Below are positions 25,246-33,979 of a stretch of 64,000 nucleotides of DNA, in pieces. Each line of letters begins with the position of its first letter. Within the stretch, counting starts at the first letter, position 1. The translations under genes and the position numbers were made by a program. Source of the DNA: Nanosyncoccus sp963544575 (GTDB lineage: Bacteria; Patescibacteriota; Saccharimonadia; Saccharimonadales; Saccharimonadaceae); assembly GCA_963544575.1 (NCBI GenBank), contig CAUUFZ010000001.1, positions 124,001 through 188,000 on the forward strand, in the 5' to 3' direction. The notes under the pieces are model-generated. The model searched no databases. It saw nothing but the letters and a program-made list of their open reading frames with translations, and had not been told where the DNA came from.

Positions 25246-27636
25246 ATGCAAACAAATAATCAAAATTCAAATTCACCTATTAATCCTAAGCTCGGTAGTA
25301 GTGTCACTAATGCCATTAAAAACGCCGAAGCTGGCGAGTTACCGGCCCTTGATGATATTAGTAATATTACGAACCGGGTAGTCGAAAAAATCAAAGCTAG
25401 TGAAAATATTTTGATTGCGCTCTCCAAAAATCCGAATATCGATGAAATTTCGGCCGCACTTGGTCTTGCTATGGTTCTTGACACCATGCGCAAACACGTC
25501 ACTGCCATCTTTTCCGGTCAGGTGCCAAATGTTTTGCAATTTTTGAAACCAGAAGAAACTTTCGAAAAGACTACTAATAGTTTGCAGGATTTTATTATTG
25601 CCCTCAGTAAGGATAAGGTCGATCATATTAGCTATAAAATCGAAGGTGATTTTGTCAAAGTTTATGTCACGCCATATAAGGCCACTATTGGTCAATCCGA
25701 CCTCAGCATGTCTCACGGCGATTATAATGTCGATCTAGTAATTTGCTTTAATGTGATTTCCGGTGATGAAATCGATCCAGCCCTTTCCGAATATGGTCGC
25801 ATTATGCACGATGCCACTGCGATTAACCTCACCGTCGATACCCCGGGTCGTTTTGCGGAACTCGAATGGCAGGACTCTAATGTTTCCTCTATCTCTGAAA
25901 TGATTGTGGGTCTTGCGGATAAACTTGGACTAGCCAGTTTCAGCGAACAGGTTGCAACCGCACTTCTCACTGGTATCGTGGCCTCTACGGATCATTTTTC
26001 GAATCCTCGCACTTCTTCGAATACTATGTCGATTGCCTCGAAATTGATGTCCTTTGGCGCCAACCAGCAGTTAATTTCATCTCAAATTATGGAGAAAATC
26101 AAAACTCCAGACGAAGCACAGACTCCGGCCACTCCCGCTGCTGCTGAAGCTCCAGTCGCGACAAACCCTCCGGTTGCTTCTATCACTCCTGCTGTGCCTA
26201 CCACTTCTGTTACCCCTGTCATCCCATCCGCTCCTGTCGAGATGAATACCTCTGCTGCTCCAGCGCCAATAATATCCACCCCACTTTCGGAAAACACCCT
26301 TGATTATATTGAAATTGAACCAAATCCTAATCAAACTCTCGATGGTCAACCTCTCGAGCCTCAGCCTGCTCCGGCTCCTCAAGTTCTCGAGTCTCAGCCA
26401 ACTCCAGTGGAAGTGCCTCAGTCAACCCTAGTCGCCCAGTCAGCTCCAGTGGATGCGCCTCAGCCAGCTCCTCAGCCAGCTCCAGCTGCGCAAACTATCG
26501 ATTCTCAATACACTCCAGCCTATCAAGCGCCAATTAATCCGGCCGCCGCTGCCGCTTCGGCTGTGATGGAAAACAATTTTATTCAGAACCCTGAGCCTAA
26601 TCTCCCTCAGCCAAATTATACTAATGAGACACCAAATTATCAGGCGCCAGTCATGCCGACTCCACCACTTAATTTTGCGCAAAACCTTGTGGCACCAACT
26701 CAACTTGCTCAACCAGTCTCATTTGCTGCACCAACTTCACTAACTACACCTGCCCCACTTACTCAGCCGACTCCACTTGCTGCACCAATTTCACAGGAGC
26801 AACCGATGCAATATTCGGCTCCAGTCCAGCCAGCTCAGCAGATTCAGCAAGTTCAGCCAACCCAACCAACCCAGTTCGTTCAACCGGCACAGTATCCTGA
26901 ACCAGTTTCTCCTGTTCAACCGATGCGATTTGCTGCTCCAGCCTCTCAAGCTCAACCAATGCCATATGTCGAGCCAATGCAGCCTACGCCAATGGCCGCT
27001 CCAGTGGAGCCAACTCAATTTGCACAGCCAGTACAACCTATGGAGTCAGTACCACCAGTACAGTCAATGGAACCGATACAGTCAATGCCGCCGGTTCCAC
27101 CGGCTCCAGTGATTTTTGATGCTGCCGCTATGCCAAATCAATCGCTAGTCAGTGATCAAAATTTTGCTAATCCAAACCCAGCCGACCTGACGCAGTCAAT
27201 GCCACCAATGCCACCAATGCCACCGATGCCGCCAGAGGCTCCATCGACACCAGATGTTGATTTCTTCGCTCAGGCTGCTGCCGCCACTGAAGCTGCTCAG
27301 GCTAATCAAGCTCCATTTAATCCTATCTCCTCCGGTCCGATTCCAGCTGATTTAGCTCCAGTGTCGACTCCGGTCCCGGCTCCACTGGAAAACCCAACCG
27401 TAATGGAAAACCCAACCGTAATGGAAAACCCAGCCCCACTAGAAGCTCCAGCCGAGCCACCACTTCGCACTTTTGCTTCGGAATCACCGCTAATTTCTCA
27501 GCCAATCGACACTAGTGCGCCAATCGCTGCCCCGATTACTGAACCAGCTGCGATTTTCTCACCGGAACCAGAAGAGCCGACCGAGCCAGCGCAAGCTAAA
27601 ATTGACCCAACTGCCTTTCATATTCCAGGAATGTAA
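25246..27636 (+). CDS. DHH-phosphoesterase-like protein with long Pro/Ala/Gln-rich C-terminus
   Basis: Residues ~40-285 resemble the DHH/NrnA fold: a strand-helix start (ENILIALSKNPNIDEISAAL) and a later TGIVASTDHFSNPRTS that resembles the DHHA1-side helices. The usual first motif with consecutive Asp/His residues is degenerate (NPNIDE), so nuclease or cyclic-dinucleotide phosphodiesterase activity is uncertain. Residues ~290-796 are low complexity, almost entirely Pro, Ala, Gln, Val, Met and Thr, with local tandem repeats (ENPTVMENPTVMENP; MPPMPPMPPMPP). The function of the tail is unknown. The ATG follows AGAGGAAAAGAGTC; truB starts 2 nt after the stop. Confidence 0.75.
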   Translation: MQTNNQNSNSPINPKLGSSVTNAIKNAEAGELPALDDISNITNRVVEKIKASENILIALSKNPNIDEISAALGLAMVLDTMRKHVTAIFSGQVPNVLQFLKPEETFEKTTNSLQDFIIALSKDKVDHISYKIEGDFVKVYVTPYKATIGQSDLSMSHGDYNVDLVICFNVISGDEIDPALSEYGRIMHDATAINLTVDTPGRFAELEWQDSNVSSISEMIVGLADKLGLASFSEQVATALLTGIVASTDHFSNPRTSSNTMSIASKLMSFGANQQLISSQIMEKIKTPDEAQTPATPAAAEAPVATNPPVASITPAVPTTSVTPVIPSAPVEMNTSAAPAPIISTPLSENTLDYIEIEPNPNQTLDGQPLEPQPAPAPQVLESQPTPVEVPQSTLVAQSAPVDAPQPAPQPAPAAQTIDSQYTPAYQAPINPAAAAASAVMENNFIQNPEPNLPQPNYTNETPNYQAPVMPTPPLNFAQNLVAPTQLAQPVSFAAPTSLTTPAPLTQPTPLAAPISQEQPMQYSAPVQPAQQIQQVQPTQPTQFVQPAQYPEPVSPVQPMRFAAPASQAQPMPYVEPMQPTPMAAPVEPTQFAQPVQPMESVPPVQSMEPIQSMPPVPPAPVIFDAAAMPNQSLVSDQNFANPNPADLTQSMPPMPPMPPMPPEAPSTPDVDFFAQAAAATEAAQANQAPFNPISSGPIPADLAPVSTPVPAPLENPTVMENPTVMENPAPLEAPAEPPLRTFASESPLISQPIDTSAPIAAPITEPAAIFSPEPEEPTEPAQAKIDPTAFHIPGM
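27190..27440 (+). repeat. Short in-frame tandem repeats in the Pro-rich tail
   Basis: A 9-nt MPP-coding repeat around 27200-27235 and an 18-nt repeat coding ENPTVM around 27390-27432 (two exact copies plus one partial). These are slippage-prone and probably length-variable between strains. Confidence 0.7.
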
Positions 27637-27638
27637 AA

Positions 27639-28388
27639 ATGAACTCAGAGCCAAACTTACCTCAGACTAATCCTCAGACTAAAAAACCAGAACCAACCAT
27701 CAATCTCGACCCATATCAAAATCCAGATATCTTATTAATCGATAAACCAGATCAAATGACTTCCTTTGGGGTAGTCGCCAGGATTCGTCGTAAGCTCAGC
27801 GAGCAAGAAGGGAAGAAGGTTAAAGTCGGTCATACCGGCACGCTTGATCCTTTTGCCACCGGGCTCCTAATTATTTTGACTCATAAGGCCACCAAACTTT
27901 CCGATACTTTTTTGAAGCTCGATAAGTGGTATGAGGCTACCATTGAGCTTGGGAAGTCCAGTACCACCGGCGATCCAGAGGGTGAAATTACTACTCACGA
28001 AGTTACTAAAATCCCGACTAGAGAAGAGGTTGAAACGGTCTGCCAAAAATTCCTCGGTCAAATTACTCAGACCCTCCCTGCTTTTTCAGCCATAAAGATT
28101 AATGGCAAGCGTGCCTATCAATTAGCTCGTGAAGGGAAGCAGGTTGAAATGCCCTCCCGCCAGGTGGAAATCTATGCTCTAGAAATTCTCAATTATCAAT
28201 ATCCTACACTTAAAATTCGCACCCACGTCTCTTCTGGCACCTATATTCGCACCCTGGGCGAGGATATCGGAAAATCACTCGGCACTTCTGCCTACCTTAC
28301 GGCGCTTCGACGTATTCAGGTCGGTCCATATAAAATCGATGACGCGATTACTCTGGATGATTTCATGTCAGAAAATTTAGAAAAATAA
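27639..28388 (+). CDS. truB: tRNA pseudouridine-55 synthase TruB
   Basis: Converts U55 to pseudouridine in the T-loop of tRNAs. The catalytic motif KVGHTGTLDPFATGLLIIL is present with its Asp, along with LPAFSAIKINGKRAYQLAREG and SGTYIRTLGEDIG. At 249 aa it ends before any PUA domain, the compact form common in reduced genomes. The first ~20 residues are a Pro-rich extension. It starts 2 nt after the DHH-like gene, so it is co-transcribed. Confidence 0.95.
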   Translation: MNSEPNLPQTNPQTKKPEPTINLDPYQNPDILLIDKPDQMTSFGVVARIRRKLSEQEGKKVKVGHTGTLDPFATGLLIILTHKATKLSDTFLKLDKWYEATIELGKSSTTGDPEGEITTHEVTKIPTREEVETVCQKFLGQITQTLPAFSAIKINGKRAYQLAREGKQVEMPSRQVEIYALEILNYQYPTLKIRTHVSSGTYIRTLGEDIGKSLGTSAYLTALRRIQVGPYKIDDAITLDDFMSENLEK

Positions 28389-28398
28389 ATCCAACCTC

Positions 28399-28427
28399 TT
28401 GAAATTCCTGCTCTCTTATGTTAAGAT
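28399..28427 (+). promoter_or_regulatory. rpsO promoter
   Basis: TTGAAA, 17 nt, TAAGAT with an upstream TGT; the -10 ends 9 nt before the rpsO ATG. Confidence 0.6.
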
Positions 28428-28436
28428 AGCACCAAT

Positions 28437-28703
28437 ATGATTACAAAAGAGAACAAAGCTAAGGCCATTCAAGCCACTGCTCGCAATGCAAAAGATGTGG
28501 GTTCTCCAGAGGTGCAAGTTTCTATCTTGACTGAGCGTATCAAAGAAGTGACTGAGCACGTAAAGGTGAATAAGCACGACTTTATGGCTCGTCGCGGACT
28601 CATGCAAATGGTAGGTCGCCGCAAACGTCTATTGAAGTACCTCGAGAAAACTGATTTTGAGCTTTACAAGTCAACAGTTGCCAAACTCGGTCTACGTAAA
28701 TAA
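28437..28703 (+). CDS. rpsO: 30S ribosomal protein S15 (uS15)
   Basis: Binds 16S rRNA at the three-way junction of the central domain. 88 aa with the conserved DVGSPEVQVSILTERIKEVTEH start and GRRKRLLKYLEKTD end; full family length. rpsO and pnp are neighbours in many bacteria. Here they are separated by a terminator and a minus-strand gene, so not one operon. Confidence 0.98.
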   Translation: MITKENKAKAIQATARNAKDVGSPEVQVSILTERIKEVTEHVKVNKHDFMARRGLMQMVGRRKRLLKYLEKTDFELYKSTVAKLGLRK

Positions 28704-28706
28704 TTA

Positions 28707-28734
28707 ATACCCCCTCGGGGGTATTTTTTGTGTC
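28707..28734 (+). terminator. Intrinsic terminator of rpsO
   Basis: Stem AATACCCCC/GGGGGTATT-like with TCG loop and a T-run. Confidence 0.85.
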
Positions 28735-28761
28735 AAAAAAATAATTAAAAAATCAAGCCAA

Positions 28762-28792
28762 GAAAAAGAGGAGAACTTCTAAAGCTCTCCTC
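28762..28792 (-). terminator. Intrinsic terminator of the minus-strand hypothetical gene
   Basis: Stem GAGGAGA/TCTCCTC; on the minus strand it is followed by CTTTTTC. It lies ~75 nt beyond the stop at 28869. Confidence 0.7.
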
Positions 28793-28868
28793 GAATAAAA
28801 TTAAAGGTGTGTAGTTACAAAATCTCATGTGTTCAGAAATATCATTTTATTTAGAAACATAGATAATT

Positions 28869-29753
28869 TTAGAGATTAATCTGACCAGATTCCTCCAGCT
28901 CTTTTAATATCCTATCCTCGTTGGATTTGCAAGCGCTGTACGTCACAAATTTAATGTCTTTTCTTCCGGTAAATTTAATATATTCCGCCAGAAGCTTCCT
29001 AGCACAGTGCAATGATGCATCGCATACCACCTTCTCAATTTCTTCCATTGTCGGGCGTGCAGTTTTGCGCACGATTCGTTCAGCTCGGTGATTGGGGGAC
29101 ATCTGTCTAAGTTCTTTAATGAACTCATCAAGTTCAGATGGTGCCACGTAGGTCATCTTCACCTTGCTGGCATCATTTTGACTCTCGAAGAGATTCACTT
29201 GCTTATTTCTTTTAGTTAACTGCTGGTACAGGTAACCAGAACCATTATTTAATTCCGGCTCATCGTAGAGATTATTCAGCTGAAAACAAATTTTAGTGTA
29301 CCGCTGCCCATTATATTTGAAGGGGTAGTGGATTATCGCAATATCGACATTCTTGTCAAGTCTGATTTGCTTCTTATAAGGAAGCCAAAAATCTTCTACA
29401 AAAGGCGTCACCTCTACTTTGCCACAAGGCACGCCATTCTTGTCGAGTCTCATGCGTTTTTCCTCCGGCAATTTACCCTTAATGATGGCGATTGGGTAAG
29501 AAATTTTTGCCGCATCGATTGGATCGTAGTTCGGCTCAATCTCTTTAGATAGCTGCTCTTCAATATAGGCTTCTCTGTGAGCAATATTAGTGTAGGACTT
29601 TCTTTGAGGCTTCTTGAATTTTGCATTCCCATGATTATTGGGCAGTTTCTTTTTTGAAACTACCAATTTCCATTCATTGGCTGGATTATTCCGGCTACTT
29701 TCGCTGGAATCATCAAAATTCATCTCACATGCTTCGCTATTGTTGTTATTCAT
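28869..29753 (-). CDS. Hypothetical soluble protein, 294 aa
   Basis: No family recognised. The first ~50 residues are Asn/Ser-rich and probably disordered, then a mixed alpha/beta region with several aromatic strands (DIAIIHYPFKYNGQRYTKICF) and a helical C-terminal third (SELDEFIKELRQMS; MEEIEKVVCDASLHCARKLL). There is no signal peptide or membrane segment. The start at 29753 is chosen because AAGGAG lies 7 nt upstream; the open frame extends 19 codons farther without such a site. A plausible -10 (TACAAT after TG) lies at 29822-29827 on the minus strand. It is monocistronic, inserted between rpsO and pnp. Confidence 0.75.
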   Translation of the reverse strand: MNNNNSEACEMNFDDSSESSRNNPANEWKLVVSKKKLPNNHGNAKFKKPQRKSYTNIAHREAYIEEQLSKEIEPNYDPIDAAKISYPIAIIKGKLPEEKRMRLDKNGVPCGKVEVTPFVEDFWLPYKKQIRLDKNVDIAIIHYPFKYNGQRYTKICFQLNNLYDEPELNNGSGYLYQQLTKRNKQVNLFESQNDASKVKMTYVAPSELDEFIKELRQMSPNHRAERIVRKTARPTMEEIEKVVCDASLHCARKLLAEYIKFTGRKDIKFVTYSACKSNEDRILKELEESGQINL

Positions 29754-29897
29754 ATAACCACTCCTTTTCAAGGTGCTTTCATTGGCGCTGTAAATACATA
29801 CAGGCCACAAGTAACAACTCTATTGTAACATAAACAACGTAAAAATGCAAATTTCACCTCTATTAGGCCGCTGAAGCACCCTAAAACTCGCCATTTG

Positions 29898-29906
29898 TGC
29901 TATAAT
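29898..29906 (+). promoter_or_regulatory. pnp extended -10 promoter
   Basis: TGCTATAAT; the predicted start is near 29913, giving a ~78-nt structured leader. Confidence 0.65.
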
Positions 29907-29933
29907 TGAATAGTTATAAGCGGGAAGACGGCG

Positions 29934-29980
29934 GATAAGTTTTCTGAAACCTTCAAAGCACTTATCTGGTGTTTTCCCAG
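29934..29980 (+). promoter_or_regulatory. pnp leader hairpins (possible autoregulatory element)
   Basis: Stem GATAAGT/ACTTATC (29934-29940 with 29960-29966), then CTGG/CCAG around 29966-29980, ending just before AAAGGAAAAT and the ATG. In enterobacteria PNPase represses itself through an RNase III-cut leader hairpin; a similar role here is inference. Confidence 0.5.
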
Positions 29981-29990
29981 AAAGGAAAAT

Positions 29991-32156
29991 ATGGATATTA
30001 TCAACCCTACTGGCAAGCAAACCTTTAGCTTGTCGAGAGATTTTTGTGGTAAGAAGCTCACGATTGAAGTTAATCGCGTCGGTTTTCGCACTACCAGCTC
30101 GGTTCTTGTTACCTATGGTGATACAGTGGTGCTCGGCTCCGTGGTCGTCAGTGAAAAACCGGTGGTGCAAGATTTCTTCCCGCTCTCGATCGATTACGAA
30201 GAAAAGTTCTACGCCTCAGGTAAAATCTCTAGTTCAAAGTTTATTAAGCGTGAAGGTAAGCCAGCCGACGAGGCCATTCTGGTCGGCCGTCTAATCGATC
30301 GCCCGATTCGCCCACTCTTCCCGAAAGGCTATCGCCAAGAAGTTCAGGTGGTCACTACTGTACTTTCGATGGACCCAAACTTCCGTCCCGATATGGTTGC
30401 TATGGTGGCTGCTTCTTCGGCTCTTTTGAATGCCGGCGTACCTTTTGACGGACCAATTGCCGGTGTACGTATCGGTCGTGTGAATGGTGAATTTAAGGCC
30501 TTCTTAACCTCAGAAGAGCGTGAGGCCTCTGACCTCGACCTCGTGGTTGCGGTGAAGGATGACAAGGTGATGATGGTGGAAGCGGGTGCAAACGAAGTTT
30601 CTGAATCTGTCATTATTGATGCTATGCGTTGGGCTGTTGAAATGGTTCAGCCAGCTCTCGAGCTTCAAAAATCCCTGAAGGCTGAACTAAACGTCGTCGA
30701 AAAGCCATTTGAACTAGCCTTACCAGATCCTGCTATTCAGGAAAAAGTTGATGCCTGGACCAAGGTTCACTTCGTCGGTGAAGACGGCAAGCTCGGCACC
30801 AAAATTCGTGGCAATGTTCTCGATCGTAGACGCGCCGCTGATGAACTTCGCGCCGAAATGGATGCCGAATTTGCTCTCGAGCTTGGCCAAGGTGAAACCG
30901 ATGAAGAAAAAATCGCCGATTATGAAGCCAATCTGCAATCTGCTTATCATGATGCCTTTGAATTAGCTATTCATCACGAAGTCCGCCGCGCCATCGTCGA
31001 AGAATCAGTTCGCCTGGATGGTCGCAAATTGGATGAAGTTCGTCCACTCAGCTCGCAAGTTGGTATTTTGCCACGCGTACACGGTTCCTCTCTCTTTACT
31101 CGCGGCCTGACTCAGGCGATGAATATTGTTACTCTCGCCCCACTTTCTTATGCTCAGCTAGTCGATACCATGGAAGTTACCGATGGTACTCGTCGTTATA
31201 TGCATCACTATAATGCGCCAAGCTACACCGTGGGTGAAACCGGTCGTATCGGTGCTCCAGGCCGTCGTGAAATCGGTCACGGCTATCTTGCTGAGCGCGC
31301 ACTTCTTCCAGTGCTTCCAGATAAGGAAGAATTCCCATACGCCATTCGTTCAGTTACTGAAATCATGTCTCAAAACGGTTCCACCTCTATGGCGGCTACT
31401 TGTTCTTCTTGTCTCGCTCTCATGGACGCTGGTGTTCCAATCAAGCGCCCGGTCTCTGGTGTGGCCATGGGCTTGATGCTTGATGGTGAAACTCCACATG
31501 TTCTCACTGACCTTATGGATGCTGAAGACTTTGCTGGGGATATGGATTTCAAGGTTACCGGTACCGAGAATGGTATTACTGCTCTCCAAATGGATATGAA
31601 AGTTCACGGCTTGCCAGTCTCGATTCTCGAACAGGCTATTAAGCAGTCTCATACTGGTCGTATGTTTATCTTGGAACATCTGAAATCTATTCTTCCGGCT
31701 CCACGTGCCAAGCTTTCTGAATATGCACCACGTATTGAAAAATTAATGGTCAAACAGGATAAGATCGGTGCTGTTATCGGTAAGGGCGGGGAAATGATTA
31801 ACAAAATTACCTCCGAAACTGGTGCTCAAGTCGATATCGATGATTCTGGTTTGATTACGGTTTCCGGTACTGATGCTGCTAAAATCGAACGTGCCGTCGA
31901 ATGGATCAAATCTCTCGTCGAAGAGCCAGAAGTTGGTAAAATTTATACCGGTAAGGTCGTCAATATTAAAGATTTCGGTGCCTTTGTCAATATCATGCCA
32001 GGTATCGATGGTATGCTACATATCTCCCAAATTTCCGACAAGCGTGTCGAAAAAGTCGAAGATGTCTTGAAGTTGGGTGATGAGGTAAAAGTTCGCCTCG
32101 AAGCTATCGACGACAAGGGTCGCCTCTCCCTCTCGATGAAGCGCGTCGAACAATAA
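29991..32156 (+). CDS. pnp: Polynucleotide phosphorylase
   Basis: Phosphorolytic 3'-5' exoribonuclease and RNA tailing enzyme, a trimer. Two RNase PH-like domains (about residues 10-230 and 325-550) flank a helical linker; the second carries GAPGRREIGHGYLAERAL and LMDAEDFAGDMDFKVTGT. A KH domain (IGAVIGKGGEMINKI) and a C-terminal S1 domain (GKVVNIKDFGAFVNIMPG) follow. 721 aa is full length. A leader with two hairpins precedes it. Confidence 0.98.
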   Translation: MDIINPTGKQTFSLSRDFCGKKLTIEVNRVGFRTTSSVLVTYGDTVVLGSVVVSEKPVVQDFFPLSIDYEEKFYASGKISSSKFIKREGKPADEAILVGRLIDRPIRPLFPKGYRQEVQVVTTVLSMDPNFRPDMVAMVAASSALLNAGVPFDGPIAGVRIGRVNGEFKAFLTSEEREASDLDLVVAVKDDKVMMVEAGANEVSESVIIDAMRWAVEMVQPALELQKSLKAELNVVEKPFELALPDPAIQEKVDAWTKVHFVGEDGKLGTKIRGNVLDRRRAADELRAEMDAEFALELGQGETDEEKIADYEANLQSAYHDAFELAIHHEVRRAIVEESVRLDGRKLDEVRPLSSQVGILPRVHGSSLFTRGLTQAMNIVTLAPLSYAQLVDTMEVTDGTRRYMHHYNAPSYTVGETGRIGAPGRREIGHGYLAERALLPVLPDKEEFPYAIRSVTEIMSQNGSTSMAATCSSCLALMDAGVPIKRPVSGVAMGLMLDGETPHVLTDLMDAEDFAGDMDFKVTGTENGITALQMDMKVHGLPVSILEQAIKQSHTGRMFILEHLKSILPAPRAKLSEYAPRIEKLMVKQDKIGAVIGKGGEMINKITSETGAQVDIDDSGLITVSGTDAAKIERAVEWIKSLVEEPEVGKIYTGKVVNIKDFGAFVNIMPGIDGMLHISQISDKRVEKVEDVLKLGDEVKVRLEAIDDKGRLSLSMKRVEQ

Positions 32157-32167
32157 AACAGGTAGAT

Positions 32168-32200
32168 AAAAATAGCGCGGCTTGTCCGCGTTATTTTTTT
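32168..32200 (+). terminator. Intrinsic terminator of pnp
   Basis: Stem AATAGCGCGG/CCGCGTTATT with a short loop, then seven T. Confidence 0.85.
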
Positions 32201-32258
32201 GTAGGATAAAATTCAATTTTGTAAGGTGGAGTTCAATTAAATAAGGAGCAATCATTAT

Positions 32259-32290
32259 AAAAAATAACCCCAGCAAGGGGCTATTTTTTA
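32259..32290 (-). terminator. Intrinsic terminator of the paralog pair
   Basis: Stem AAATAACCCC/GGGGCTATTT, loop AGCA, T-run on both strands. It is the first terminator downstream of the stop at 32306. Confidence 0.75.
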
Positions 32291-32305
32291 AAGCACTATT
32301 TATAA

Positions 32306-33064
32306 TTAAACGTCGTGCGAGTTGCCATTTTTATCGATACATTTGGTTTGAATTTCGACTTGGCTTTTTGCGTAGTCTGTAACTCCGCGAATTGCCTCAC
32401 GCTTCCATTCGTCAAGATCCTCACAGGCTAAGGCGCCATTACCTTCATAAAGAACTTGCCACGCTCCTAGTGGAAATGCACGATAAAATGCTGCTGGAGC
32501 ACCTGAGAATGGGAGTGGGTCGACAATATTATATCCTTTCTCCTGGTCATAATATGAACCTTCACTATACTTCGAGCCTACAGCAATCATATATTTAGCA
32601 TCCTTAGTGGTGAAAACTTCTCTAATATGCACGGCCATCCAAGTTTTTTGATATTTTTTTAGAAACTCATCATTAGGATTTACTGGATGTTCTCCACCAT
32701 TATCAGATTTGACGGTTTGTCTTAGTAATTCAAGCTCTGCAAACATTGGCATCGGTTTTACGATCTCTTTCACCGTGACGTTATCTTGCTTCACGTCAGT
32801 AATCTTGGTTTGTGTAGCTTCTTCGTACTTTGCGATCGATTCATTCGCAGACTTCACTTTTTCTTTCGATTCTACGAGCTCTTCATTTAGCTTCTTAGTA
32901 TCCTTATTCTTTGAAGTGTAGACATAAGCTAATGTAGCTAATGAAGCGATTGTGGTAATAGCAAAGCAGATTGCTAGAACTTTTGAAAGCCCAGATCCAT
33001 TTTTCACTGGCGCTGGTTCGCTGTGAACGTAATTATTGCCTGTGTTGAAATTATTGTCTTCCAT
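32306..33064 (-). CDS. Membrane-anchored coiled-coil protein, paralog family member 1
   Basis: One of four related surface proteins here. A short disordered N-terminus is followed by one transmembrane helix (about residues 27-49), then a coiled coil (about 52-106). The coiled coil from AYVYTSKNKDTKK to VTVKEIVKPM is identical in sequence to members 2 and 3. The C-terminal domain (about 107-252) is divergent but keeps a pattern seen in all copies: a KYMIAVG-type strand, an aromatic PLGAWQVLYEG segment, then an acidic Cys-containing helix. The topology predicts an extracellular C-terminus. No function known. It lies 13 nt after member 2. Confidence 0.85.
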   Translation of the reverse strand: MEDNNFNTGNNYVHSEPAPVKNGSGLSKVLAICFAITTIASLATLAYVYTSKNKDTKKLNEELVESKEKVKSANESIAKYEEATQTKITDVKQDNVTVKEIVKPMPMFAELELLRQTVKSDNGGEHPVNPNDEFLKKYQKTWMAVHIREVFTTKDAKYMIAVGSKYSEGSYYDQEKGYNIVDPLPFSGAPAAFYRAFPLGAWQVLYEGNGALACEDLDEWKREAIRGVTDYAKSQVEIQTKCIDKNGNSHDV

Positions 33065-33077
33065 ATTTTTCCTTATT

Positions 33078-33833
33078 TTATAATGCCACTAATTCATTAT
33101 TTTTTGATCTATCGAGGCACTTCATTTCGGTACCGTAGCCATTTTTTCTAAAATCAGCGTTCGCGCTACGCATTACCGCTCTAAATTCTTCTGGAAGTTC
33201 GTCACAGAATCCAGCCATCTGGCCTTCAGAGCCTAGCTTCCAGGCTCCGCTTGCTAAGTCGCGATACCAATACGCACCGTAGCCTCCAAACCTGTGGTCA
33301 TAAGCATCGTTGCCATAGTCATCTTTATAGCGATCGACGTGTAGTGGATGTATTTGCGCAACCATATACTTACCGTCACTAGTCGTGAAGAGATCTTCAA
33401 TAACTGGCTCTGCCCACATATCAATAATAGTGTGTCCTGATTCATCTTTTGAATTTAATACTTTATAGCTATGCTTTTTTAGCTCATCTTTTAGGATATT
33501 CATGCCCGCATTTATCGCCATCGGTTTCACAATCTCTTTCACCGTCACATTGTCCTGCTTCACATCAGTGATTTTGGTCTGTGTCGCTTCCTCGTATTTT
33601 GCGATCGATTCGTTCGCAGATTTCACTTTCTCTTTTGACTCTACGAGTTCTTCATTCAGCTTCTTGGTATCTTTATTCTTCGAGGTATAAACATAGGCTA
33701 GTCCACATCCTAAAGCTAAGGTAGTGATAGCAAAAAATATGGCCATAGCCTTCACTCCGCCATGACCCTGCGCTTTTGCTTCACTATGTACGGAATTTAT
33801 CTCCGCATTATTCTCGAAATTAGTATCATTCAT
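33078..33833 (-). CDS. Membrane-anchored coiled-coil protein, paralog family member 2
   Basis: 251 aa with the same layout as member 1. The N-terminal cytoplasmic part and transmembrane helix (HSEAKAQGHGG, AMAIFFAITTLALGCGLAYVY) are nearly identical to member 3, and the coiled coil is identical to both. The C-terminal domain has DGKYMVAQIHPLHVDRYKDD, YWYRDLASGAWKLGSEGQ and FCDELPEEFRAVM. The leader before the ATG (GGAGAGAAAAAGTTATC) is shared with member 3, as is a 24-bp promoter-region element. It sits directly downstream of ftsK on the same strand, but a terminator and its own promoter region lie between. Confidence 0.85.
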   Translation of the reverse strand: MNDTNFENNAEINSVHSEAKAQGHGGVKAMAIFFAITTLALGCGLAYVYTSKNKDTKKLNEELVESKEKVKSANESIAKYEEATQTKITDVKQDNVTVKEIVKPMAINAGMNILKDELKKHSYKVLNSKDESGHTIIDMWAEPVIEDLFTTSDGKYMVAQIHPLHVDRYKDDYGNDAYDHRFGGYGAYWYRDLASGAWKLGSEGQMAGFCDELPEEFRAVMRSANADFRKNGYGTEMKCLDRSKNNELVAL

Positions 33834-33897
33834 GATAACTTTTTCTCTCCTAAAAATTTATTAATAATAGTGAAATAAAAATTATAAAAAATATAAT

Positions 33898-33921
33898 CCT
33901 TTCTAATTATGTTTATATATG
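33898..33921 (-). promoter_or_regulatory. 24-bp element shared by paralog genes 2 and 3 (copy 1)
   Basis: Minus strand contains CATATATAAACATAATTAGA; the same element with one change lies upstream of the third paralog at 37130-37153. It includes a TATAAA-type -10. Confidence 0.55.
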
Positions 33922-33942
33922 AGAATGCCAAAAAAAGCAATA

Positions 33943-33972
33943 AAAAACAGGATTATTTCAGCATAATCCTGT
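33943..33972 (-). terminator. Intrinsic terminator of ftsK
   Basis: Stem AACAGGATTAT/ATAATCCTGTT, followed on the minus strand by a T-run; just past the ftsK stop. Confidence 0.8.
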
Positions 33973-33979
33973 TGTAATT

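Noticed and set aside
26077..27036. Several long minus-strand frames opposite the Pro/Ala/Gln-rich region
   Set aside because: They arise from the biased composition of the plus-strand gene, have no ribosome sites, and read as Trp/Arg- or Val/Glu-rich nonsense.
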